This document shows, piece after piece, positions 55,170 through 64,000 of a stretch of 64,000 nt of DNA. Under the pieces are notes generated by a model. That model worked only from the letters and a program-made list of their open reading frames with translations. It was not told the DNA's origin and did not search any database. This DNA comes from Pterois miles (lineage: Eukaryota > Chordata > Actinopteri > Perciformes > Scorpaenidae): positions 28,593,001-28,657,000 of the forward strand of contig CAMQGK010000638.1 in NCBI GenBank assembly GCA_947000775.1, in the 5' to 3' direction. Each line of letters opens with the position of its first letter. Within the stretch, counting starts at the first letter, position 1. The translations under genes and the position numbers were made by a program.

Positions 55170-57300
55170 TATAGTACCGTGGATTACTAGCCTAGCGCTG
55201 AGCGCGGGGCCAGTTTCCACCGTGTAGCGGGCTGACGCTGTTCTCCTCCGGGCTGCTGTTGGCGCTACACGCCGCTCTGATGGACACTAACACACGTGGA
55301 GGATAAGTTAACAAATCCCCGAACATGTCTGTGACCAGCCAGCGGTACTGGTCCATACAGGAGCGCTGCTCGGTCCCACTTCAAGGACTCACTGGTACCA
55401 GCTGAAAGATGCTGATGTTATAAAACACACAAGCTGCTCCAGCTGTGCAGCGACACATCTGTTGTGATCTGGATCACCTGATGGGCGCTCACATCTGAAA
55501 TATCTAAGTCTTTCTATACAAAATACAGATATTATGGCCCCTCAATAACCATCTTTACCTTAGCTTCATGACAGAATGGATAACCAACCTGAAAGATTAC
55601 AAGTCCAGGTAGGAGATATTATACATGTACATATGTGTATATCTTATATACTGTTGTCATAGTGGTGGGAATAGCAGTATTGTACAGCTTGTGCAGGACC
55701 AGAATCAACTGTGAAGACCTGATATGCTTTGCTCTGTAGGATAACATTAAATTGTTTTGTGTCTTAACTCGAGACATTATGATTTCAAATGTTTTTTTTA
55801 AGTTTGTTTTTCATGTTGCCGGAATCTATGTGACAGCAGCTTCTGTACACAGTCAGGGAAAGACCGGCTTCTGTAATCAGCAGAGATCCTGTTGATTTCA
55901 AGTGTCTGCATTTGGTGTGCATGCAGGAGTTGCAATTTCTTGAGCTGGGGCAGCTCATCTTGGCATTTCTGAATCTGTGTTGTACCATGTACAACAGCTG
56001 TCTGAGGTTATCAGGAATCATCAATCACACAGTACGGTCCCTCCAGTAGTTGCTGGTGTGGCTGTTGTTGAATGGAGTAGGACTGTGTGGTGACCCCACC
56101 TCAACATAGACAGATAAACGATTATAACAAATCAACAAATGTATCTCCGTATAAAACACTGAATATTGTGTTATTTAAACAAAATGACAAGAAAAAAAAA
56201 CGGTGTTGTCATATACGTACATTTTTAATATTTTCTTATTGATTTTTTTAAATTGTTTTCATCCCCCACATCATGAGACACTTTCTCTGATGCCAAAATG
56301 TTCTTAAATTGAAAAACAGACATCACACTGCCGAATCATGTTCCATAAAAAATCCAAAGAATTTTGTTTATTTATGTTGTGGTTATGACAGTATTACCTA
56401 ATATTGTCTTAGCTTAAACAAAATGGATCTGTCAGGAGTTAACGTTATGCACTTTGGCTAAGCAGCTCAATCAAAATAGTAACATTATTGATGAGTAGTT
56501 CCAGAGCGATAACGTCAAGTTAGACAAGTGAAATTTAGAACAAGTACACGATCATTAAAATAACGTTAACACCTAATGTTACATCTTAAATGCGGTGGCA
56601 AGCATTTACAAAAAAATTCAACCTTATCAGTCTAATTAAGAAACCCAAGCTGAGATTCTTGCCTTCATTTCCCAGTAACACAGAAGTTAGTGTCTTCATT
56701 TTCTGTACTGCCAGTATTCCCCAGTGAAAGTGAATATTTGAGAGGTGTACAGTTACAAGAGGGATTTAAAGCAAATCTTCAACATTTGATTGACCACTAA
56801 AAGTGGGCAGCTTTAGATTGTAGCATGATGTGGAGCTACAGAGGACTGTGGCTCCTAACACACCTCCATCCTCAATAAAAGTCACAGCTTGACTGATGTC
56901 ATATTATTATCGGTTGGTACTAGCTTACAAAAACGCACATCATTTGTGTTATTGAATTTTTTTTTACATATATTGTTAAACAGGTGTAAAATATGACTAG
57001 GGATGTGACCTAAAAGAATTAAAAGGGCATTTTTCATTCCATCGACTTTAATCCATGCAGGTAGGCAAGAAATGACCTCACTGAGACACGGTGGTATGAC
57101 AGCTGATATTTCTGTATCACTTGCCAGATAGCGGCAGGGTGTACAGGCTGTTGCTTGTCTTTTAATATCTTTTGGCTCAGCACAGGCATCTCACCTCACT
57201 AATAACATCAATGCTTGTTAGAGGGGTACTGCAGAATGGTTCATCTGAACCAGCAGATTTACTTCTGTTGCTGTCAAAAACACAGATGAATTTTGATGTG
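55170..57300. other. Intergenic sequence with no supported gene
   Basis: 55190-55480 is GC-richer than its surroundings, without a long frame. A 79-codon minus-strand ORF at 55785-56024 has no known domain. 57110-57323 matches the 3' flank of gene 1 (530-737), so gene 1 and gene 10 were copied with their downstream sequence. Confidence 0.45.
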
Positions 57301-57323
57301 TGACAGTCTGGTGACTCTCATGT

Positions 57324-58474
57324 TTAAAACTTTAAGTCTCCAGTCTGACTCTTGTTGTCAGTCTCACATCCAGGAGTGTCTCCAGTCTTGTCAATAGTAT
57401 CTGGTTCTGGATTTCTATCCAGATCAAAATTCCTGGCTGGTTCTGGTCCTCTGCAGTCCTCTCCATCAGCTTCTGTTTCCATGTGATCAGCTGAGCTGCT
57501 GTCTGGAGGGCCTACCTCTCTGTTCTCCTCACTCTGAGTTTGATAAAATTGAAAGGACTGTTTTTGATGGTTTTTCAAATGGTTTTTGAGTTGAGAAGAC
57601 CAAGTGAATCTTTGGTCACAAAAGCTGCAGCTAAATGGTTTCTCTCCAGTGTGGATTCTCATGTGTGTATGTAAAACTCCACTTTCTGTAAAAGATTTGC
57701 TACAAACTGAGCAGCTGAAAGGTTTCTCTCCTGTGTGAGATCTCATATGTACCTTCAGTTTTCCTCTGTCAGCAAAACTTTTATCACACACTGAGCAGCT
57801 GAATGGTTTCTCTCCTGTGTGAGATCTCATGTGTTTCTTCAGATTTCCACTTTCACAGAAACCTTTACCACAAACTGAGCAGCTGAATGGTTTCTCTCCT
57901 GTGTGGATTCTCACATGCTTCCGCAAATCTCCACTTCCTGTAAAAGATTTCTGACAAACTGAGCAGATGAAAAGTTTTTCTCCTGTGTGAGTTATCATGT
58001 GTCTCTTCAGATATCTTCTGGCACCATATCTTTTCCCACACTCAGAGCAGCTGAATGGTTTCTCACCAGCACTAAACCTTGAATCATTGTGTTCAGTCTC
58101 AAGTTCAAAAGAGTCTCTAGTCTCATCATCAGTATCAAGTTCTGGATGTCTATTTGGATCTGAGTTCCAGGCTGGTTCTGGTCCTCCACAGTCCTCGCCA
58201 TCAACTTCTGTTTCCATTTGTTCAGTTTGTCTTTGATGAAGCTGTGAGGACTGAGGTTTCTCTTCATCATCTTCACTCTTCACAGGGACAGGAGAGAATG
58301 TGAACTTGGTGATATCAGCCTCCTCCAGCTCTTGAAGCTGCTCTCCCTCCTGACTGGTCCAGAGCTCCTCCTGTTCCTCTTTAATGTGTACTGGGTCCTC
58401 CTGGTCCAGACTGGAGCTCCACTCCTGCTGTTCAGGGGGAACCTCTTCTTTAACCACCAACTGCTGCTGGATGT
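57324..58474 (-). CDS. C2H2 zinc-finger protein, large exon (gene 10; 6 fingers)
   Basis: Acceptor CTGCAG|ACATCC at 58474, phase 1 (D-IQQQLVVKEEVPPEQQEW). With copy H (63043-63235) it is 447 residues. The acidic module lacks DDWKETREPQSGL. Six fingers at about residues 205-367 match, in order and helix type, the first array of gene 1: YLKRHMITH, GDLRKHVRIH, GNLKKHMRSH, GKLKVHMRSH, GVLHTHMRIH, QLKNHLKNH. An in-frame acidic tail follows and ends KSQTGDLKF. It is thus the single-array sister of gene 1. Confidence 0.88.
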
Positions 58475-58516
58475 CTGCAGGAAACAGGAAACACACAGAC
58501 ATTAATATAGATGCAG

Positions 58517-58659
58517 TTAGGCTGAATCCTTGCTGCAGCAGCCCCAGGTTCAAATCCAGCCTGGAACCCTTTGCTGCATGTCGTCCCCTCTGTCTCCCCC
58601 TTTCGACACTATCACCGTCAATAAAATGGAAAACGCTCCAAAAACATAATATTAACAAA
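58517..58659 (+). mobile_element. SINE in the gene 10 intron
   Basis: tRNA-type B box (GGTTCAAATCC), body cctttgctgcatgtcgtccc ctctgtctcccc, and tail tcaataaaatgg. The insertion point is clear from comparison with gene 4 (16405): gatgcag and gagagacagc are adjacent there but separated here. Confidence 0.7.
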
Positions 58660-58714
58660 TAGAGAGACAGCACAAACTCCTTATTATAGCCTCAACAGTT
58701 TTGAGTCTCTTATC

Positions 58715-58924
58715 AAATCTTCTTACAATCTTTTCTGTGATCACATGCCGGCACACGAAGATGTGGTGGCTGGTAGCTCCCATGAACTTTGCTTTTAATT
58801 TGTTGTCTTTTGGTCTTAATACTGGAGCAAATGTGGCCTTTGACAGAATACACTCCTCAGCATCATAAAAGAAAGCGTGAGGATAAAGTGCAGCATACTT
58901 TGAGACAATCGCCTCAAACTGCAT
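58715..58924 (-). other. Short unrecognised open frame in the gene 10 intron
   Basis: ATG at 58924 opens MQFEAIVSKYAALYPHAFFY and continues to HVITEKIVRR before merging into intron sequence shared with genes 1 and 4. It has no counterpart in those introns, so it belongs to an insertion. Function unknown. 58930-59330 holds nothing recognisable. Confidence 0.3.
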
Positions 58925-59334
58925 TATCCTGACTAGCTGAGTTGACTGCCCCAGCAGGAGAGAGGATGGGAGCTAAGCTAACCCAGCAAATACCTAAGGC
59001 TATTCCACTACCCAGCCTGCACCTGGCTGTCTGGTCTCAAGAAAATAAGATGGACGTAATTAGACCTCAGCCTAACCGGAAGATAGGAGTCTGCTGTACC
59101 TAAATATTTACAGAGACCTGGCTCCATCGTGGCATCAAGTTGGTGTCTAGTGGTGAGGCTGCAGAGTGCAACTAACTGAAGCCTCTCCCGTGTGCCATGC
59201 ATGTTGGAGAGCTACGGTGGCCGATGCTAAAACATGAATGTCCCTCTAGAGTAGAACATCTGGAGCAGAGTCAGTGTGTAGAGTGTGTGTTCTTGGGAAA
59301 TGAGTTACACTCGCAGTAGCGCACGAACAGAGCA

Positions 59335-59370
59335 GGAGAGAGAGAGAGAGAGAAGGAGAGAAAGAGAGGG

Positions 59371-59429
<59 letters not shown>
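59335..59429. repeat. (GA)n microsatellite
   Basis: Mostly perfect dinucleotide run. Arg-Glu and Ser-Leu frames across it are artefacts. Confidence 0.95.
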
Positions 59430-59431
<2 letters not shown>

Positions 59432-59453
59432 GGGGACAACAAGAAGAGACAAC

Positions 59454-59625
59454 ATGGACACATTAGGAAGGTATAGTAAAGAAAATGAGTGACTCCAGGA
59501 CCATTTCAATTTTACTGACAACACAAGGGCAGAGTGTAGAGTCTGCAAGAATATCATATAGAGCCACAAACAACCTGCACAGGCAAACAACCTGAGAACA
59601 GTCCACCAATCAGTGCAATGGGAAT
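59454..59625 (+). pseudogene. BED-type zinc-finger fragment of a hAT transposase
   Basis: Across stops and a frameshift the plus strand reads DHFNFTDNTRAECRVCKNII and YRATNNLHRQTT. This is a BED finger: aromatic-rich start, C-X2-C, and the first His of the H-X-H part. It is the N-terminal domain of ZBED/hAT transposases and may come from the same family as the relic at 21490-22160. Confidence 0.6.
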
Positions 59626-59813
59626 ATATTCCCTTCCCTGTCAAAGTGGAGAAATGCCTTATACCAGGTTTCCGGAACCTTTTTGGCTGAGAGCCATGAA
59701 CACCACATATTCTTAAATGTAATTCTGTGAGAGTCATACAATATGTTTAAAACTAAATTCAAGTAAATGTGTGCATTTTATGTAATACCAACACTTTTAA
59801 AGTACAATAAGTC

Positions 59814-60193
59814 CATGGATCCATCCATCCATCGTCAACCGCTTATCCCGTTAGGGGTCGCGGGGGGGCTGGAGCCGATCCCAGCTGGCATAGGGCGAAG
59901 GCAGGGTTCACCCTGGACAGGTCGCCAGTCCATCGCAGGGCACATAGAGACAGACAACATATAGACAGACAACCATTCACACTCACATTCACACCTACGG
60001 GCAATTTAGAGTCATCAATTAACCTAAACAGCATGTCTTTGGACGGTGGGAGGAAGCCGGAGTACCCGGAGAGAACCCACGCTTACACGGGGAGAACATG
60101 CAAACTCCACACAGAAGAGCCGCAAGCTGGAATCGAACCTGCGACCCTCTTGCTGTGAGGCGACAGCGCTAACCACTACACCACCGTGCAGCC
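59814..60193 (-). mobile_element. Retroposon (LINE 3' fragment, L2-like) with 13-bp target-site duplication
   Basis: A well-known teleost repeat (catgcaaactccacacagaa, ggaatcgaacctgcgaccct, caccaccgtgcagcc) with an (ATGG)n tail on the minus strand. AGTACAATAAGTC is repeated exactly on both sides (59801-59813 and 60194-60206). Confidence 0.85.
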
Positions 60194-60291
60194 AGTACAA
60201 TAAGTCTCTGAATTATTTTTAATAACAAGCAAAGCAAAGCAAAATACGGACACCCCACTTGAACAAACTGCCTCATGTGCGTTGCCTATGC

Positions 60292-60333
<42 letters not shown>

Positions 60334-60334
60334 C
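60292..60334. repeat. (GATA)n microsatellite
   Basis: Ten or eleven perfect tetranucleotide units. Confidence 0.95.
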
Positions 60335-60359
60335 ACAACGACATGTGTGTTTGCCACTT

Positions 60360-60915
60360 TGTTTCTGAACTCTCCCCCGCTGGCGAGCTGCGTCGCCTCC
60401 CTTTTCACCGCAGTGTGCCTGCTGACGTCATCGCGCTGAGATGCGTATATTTAGTGCGACAGAGTTCAAGGAAGTAAAACAATGGAGAGCAGCGAGTCCT
60501 GCGGTGGTCAGTGTTCTTTTCAACGTGATGGTGAAGCGGTAAACAAAGCAGACGCCTATATCAGCCGGACTTCCTCTGATCGCTGCCTCATAGCGAAGCG
60601 GCTTTCTAGTCACTATTTTTGTTCCTGGGATATTGCAGTTTTTACACCGGATTCAGTATCTCGGGAACTGAAGGTCGTAGAGACTCGGGACAAAAACTAG
60701 TGTGTTCAGCTGAGATTGGAGAGTTCAGCAACCCATCAAACCCCCTTCTAGATGCAGCTAACATAACAATTACATTAGTAATTCATTTTGTGCATAATTT
60801 TATATTTTTGTTGATAATAAATTAATTAAAGCAACAAAATAACCCCAAGAGCCGTTTGGGAGCCGAAAGAGCCGGTTCTCTAAAAAGAGCAGGAATTCCC
60901 ATCACTACTGTAGAA
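60360..60915. mobile_element. Possible hAT-related sequence with short ORF
   Basis: The end gagccgtttgggagccgaaa gagccggttc ... gggaattcccatcactac resembles the end of a fish hAT family. A 72-codon plus-strand ORF (60482-60700, MESSESCGGQCSFQRDGEAV...) starts with a good ATG context and may be its first exon. No donor is obvious. Weak call. Confidence 0.3.
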
Positions 60916-62840
60916 ACATGGAGGAGCAGCATGGTGGACTCTGCAGAGAGGACCGGCTCCCTTTGTAGACATGAACGACTCATAATGAAAGCACAACAAT
61001 TCTTATGTTCAGGTGATTATACACTAACGAAAACATACTTATTAATATTATATTCCATTTTTGCCAAAAAATACTCCTTATTGTTACACACTGTTCCTTT
61101 AAGATTTCAGCCATATTATCTGCCCAGAGAATTAATTTCCATTTACATTCATCCTGATGCAAACTCAAAAACTGCACTACAGGAATACACAGCTGTCACT
61201 GCTTTGTTGCCGTGTTTTTCTTGTGTAGCATACATGGACGAGGCTACAAGTGTATTTCCATGTCCATGCGTTGCAGAATGACAATGAATGATCCTTGAAT
61301 TAGCAGCGTAATTCCTGCTGTATTTCATATCAGAAGGTGGAAAAGACATTTTTAACTCAGGGAGGTTAAGTGATTATTCATCTATAAGCATCAACGATTG
61401 CTATGTGATCACATCAACACACAGTAAATATTAAGTCAGGTCACGTGACTTTAATTTTTTTATTTAAAACCAGTTTTTATGTTAAAGTCTCGTATTTCAT
61501 TTAAAGATTTCTAACAGGGGTATGTAGCTTTCCCTCTCAAGACGATTCAGTATGTCTCTTGATACATGGTCTGTGATACGATTCAACAACTATACAGTTA
61601 ACCACATAATGAGCAGGGTTATTACAGTACATTAAAATGAAGGTAAGCAGTGAAAAATCTTTGTAGTAAACTGAAACTAAATACAAATTAAAAAATCCTT
61701 TAAGTAAAACTAAACTCAAACAATGTTGCCTGGCTAAAAAACTAATAAAAATAGAGTAAAAAACGTAACATAACCTCATGTCAGTTTCAGGTTTTTAGCT
61801 CGGTCACTGCTGAAAAAAAGGAGACAAAGCTTGAATTTCCATCAACTCTAATGACGTTGAACCACAGAAACTGAACTGACATTCCAGGAGATGGCGCTAT
61901 TTCACAATTACTTCACATCCGACGCTAACTGCTATCGCCATCTTTGTTTTTGGCCTTCGCCATCTTAGTTTGTGCCCGTTGCTAGTTGAAACTAGAGACT
62001 GAGACCATAAACTCATGCTAACAATGTTGATTGAGGTCATAAATCAGAGAAAAGGAGGCTCATTTTCTCATAGACTTTAATACAAATTGTAAGTTTCTCC
62101 ACTGTGGGACTAATAAATGAATATCTTATCTTATCTTATACAACCAGAAGAGTCGCCCCCTGCTGGATATTAGAGAGAATGCAGGTTTTAAAGGTTCTTA
62201 TGCATTGATCTCACTTTTCAGACCTGGAGATGAATGCTGGGTCTTGAATACATTTAATCTTTTTTTTTTTTTTTAATCTTTTCTTAAAGACCCCGATGAC
62301 CACATAGAGTCACATTATAACACACTGTATCAGTAATTCTAATGCATTATGAAATATTGATCCTTGCAAATAAAGTCAGCGGGTGACAATGTTATTAAGT
62401 GTTACTACTAATACTTGGCATTATAAGCCACTGTAAAACGCTTTATAATTCCTTATGATTATTATAATAAAGCCTTATGACTATTATATGTATTTATAAC
62501 TATAATTATAGAGTTATCTGATTAGAATGCATTGTTTATAATGTATTATAGACATGGCCGTCATAGAGAGTGTTACCCAAATGGTAACTGCTTCAGCACA
62601 TGCAAATGATTATGAATAAATGTCTGCTGTTCATACATTACCAAACACAGTCAACATCTATTACTTTCCTTCTGAATATGGACGGATCTCAGAGGGTTAA
62701 TAGAGACGTTGGCCCTCCGTGTGCCAGACTGAAGTGGTTCCTAACAGCTGAGTAATGCTGCTAATAATGTAAATTTCCCCACTGTGGGACTAATAAAGGA
62801 ATATCTTAAGGAATATCTTATCTTATCTTAATAGTTAGCA
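60916..62840. other. Upstream flank of gene 10 with retroposon tails only
   Basis: Tail motifs (ctccactgtgggactaataa plus atcttatct repeats) at 62095-62137 and 62770-62832. Two short ORFs (60856-61281 +, 61537-61779 -) show no domain. 61930-62030 resembles 4230-4340 next to copy A (gccatctt / gtttgtgcccgttgc), again linking genes 1 and 10. Confidence 0.45.
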
Positions 62841-63042
62841 GCAGTCAGTAAGCAGTGTGACAGGTTGTTTACTGGAACAAGCGTTTGTTAAATGTGAGAA
62901 AAGAAGCGAAATAAAATCACAAACAGAAACAGGTTCAACACCGTTCGGTTACCGGAGAGCTCACAATACAACCTGTACATGCTGTTGTACCAGCGGCTGG
63001 TCTGAGGTCAGTAAACAGACAGAAGAAGTGAAGAGAACCAAC

Positions 63043-63235
63043 CTGCTCTGTGGAGCCGAAGCTGAGGGCTGAAAACAGCGTCCAGTAGTTTCCGTTGTCG
63101 CTCGTTCTCCTCTTTGGATCGAGAAAGTTCCTCCTCGTACTCTGCTATCGTTCTTTCAAACAGCCCAAATATCTCTTCAGCAGCCGCAGTTAGTCGCTGC
63201 TTCACCAACGCTCTCAGCATTTGGACTTTACTCAT
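63043..63235 (-). CDS. Coiled-coil first coding exon of gene 10 (copy H)
   Basis: Identical 64 residues, ATG at 63235, donor GCAG|GTTGGT, phase 1. It joins 58474 across an intron of about 4.6 kb that holds a SINE, hAT fragments and microsatellites. The flank just downstream of the donor (ggctggtctgaggtcagtaa acag) matches copy A. Confidence 0.83.
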
Positions 63236-63604
63236 TTTCACACGACGACAGAAACTTTTTCTCCACTCAGACTCCGTCAGAAACACTGTTTGCTCTCCAT
63301 CAAACAGCCACTCTGACTAGCGCTGTGTTGCTAACCAGCTAGCATGCTAAGCTAACTTCAGTAGCTCTGTAGGCTACCGGGAGATGAGTCAGAGGTAAAA
63401 CATTCACAACAAAAGGTGAAGAGCACAAAGTCCATTCAGACAGGTTTATCCGGACATACAGAGGCTCTGATGGATCAGGACTGCTGGAGCTCACACACAC
63501 TTTCTCTACACAACAAAGAGACTCTGCTAGCAGACATGTTTCTGCTGGACGCCATCTTGATCAGACACTGTGACGTAAACCTCAGTGAAGAATACTACTT
63601 CCGG
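63236..63604 (-). promoter_or_regulatory. Conserved upstream region of copy H
   Basis: YY1-type CAAGATGGCG at 63550-63559 and ETS core CCGGAAGT at 63597-63604. Confidence 0.55.
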
Positions 63605-63659
63605 GGCACGTTTTAGCTGCTGAGCTTCAAAATTGTGTTATTGACATTTAAGACTTAAA

Positions 63660-64000
63660 ATAGATGATATCTACTTAAACATACACAGATTCCCTTTTCA
63701 CCCTCTACCATTTCACCACTTTGTTTTAACAGTTACCTTTTTAACTTTCTCTGCTTTTATTGTCTTGTGAAACACTTTGTAACATCTGTTTTGAAAAGTG
63801 CTATACAAATAAATGCATAATTGTGATTATTATTATTATTATGATTATTATTATAGCACACACTCACAGTAAGTGTGGCAGCATTCAGTCTCTAAGTGTC
63901 TCTGAAGCCCGCTATTCAAATTGTACTGAATAAAGACAGATGTAATGATTTCCCAAATTCACAACATATTTTTATTTCATCTACAAACACTGGATTTCTT
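63660..64000. repeat. Inter-gene spacer, type 2 (copy), running off the window
   Basis: Shared with 44440-44920 and 53790-54060. Suggests that another gene unit follows beyond 64000. Confidence 0.6.

Noticed and set aside
738..58474. KRAB, SCAN, BTB or FiNZ domain in the zinc-finger genes
   Set aside because: Searched by eye in first exons and acidic modules; none of the signature residues is present.
59285..59476. Arg-Glu-rich and Ser-Leu-rich ORFs
   Set aside because: Translations of the (GA)n repeat.

Overview
The window looks like a piece of a teleost (probably percomorph) genome. The evidence is long spliceosomal introns, tRNA-headed SINEs, several non-LTR retrotransposon families, hAT elements, abundant microsatellites, and a minus-strand array of C2H2 zinc-finger genes with the acidic N-terminal module (KEE..EQQEWSSSLDQEDPEPPHIKEEQE) that I know from spiny-rayed fish. 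Species cannot be named from sequence alone. No rRNA, tRNA, CRISPR array or cellular gene outside the zinc-finger family is supported.

Gene plan. All zinc-finger genes lie on the minus strand, so each 5' end is at higher coordinates. A 64-codon first coding exon (coiled coil, starts MSKVQML) ends in phase 1 at a GCAG|GTTGGT-type donor and can splice to one large exon whose acceptor reads CAG|ACGTC or CAG|ATGTA, creating an Asp codon at the junction. The large exon encodes an acidic module with three SUMO-type motifs, then 6-11 C2H2 fingers with TGEKP linkers. A second, 45-51 codon first exon (MEPEDTDV...HLSQEE), with the same exit phase, is present in three intact copies plus one 5'-deleted copy.

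Layout. 1-510: broken edge gene. 738-4838: gene 1 (11 fingers in two arrays), with SINE and LINE in its intron. 8899-14334: gene 2 (8 fingers) and finger-less gene 3, whose array is replaced by LINE sequence; one first exon (14142-14334) serves the pair. 15384-18619: gene 4 (decaying, 6 fingers). 20797-22160: unknown ORF and ZBED/hAT transposase relic. 22350-25642: gene 5 (11 fingers). 28082-34415: gene 6 (9 fingers), with an intact alternative first exon but a dead coiled-coil exon. 36786-43992: gene 7 (10 fingers), several LINE pieces. 45001-47029: LINE with a nested hAT MITE. 47800-53346: gene 8 (8 fingers), truncated gene 9, and a shortened in-frame first exon. 54156-55164: hAT element. 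57324-63235: gene 10 (6 fingers).

Evolutionary picture. The array arose by tandem duplication of a unit made of finger exon, intron, first exon, promoter and spacer. Promoter plus coiled-coil exon are almost identical in all intact copies, while the finger exons differ in finger number and DNA-contact residues. That suggests homogenised 5' modules driving diversifying DNA-binding exons, a pattern expected for repressors of transposable elements. Conserved YY1-like and ETS-like motifs sit upstream of every coiled-coil exon copy. Function, expression and targets are inference.
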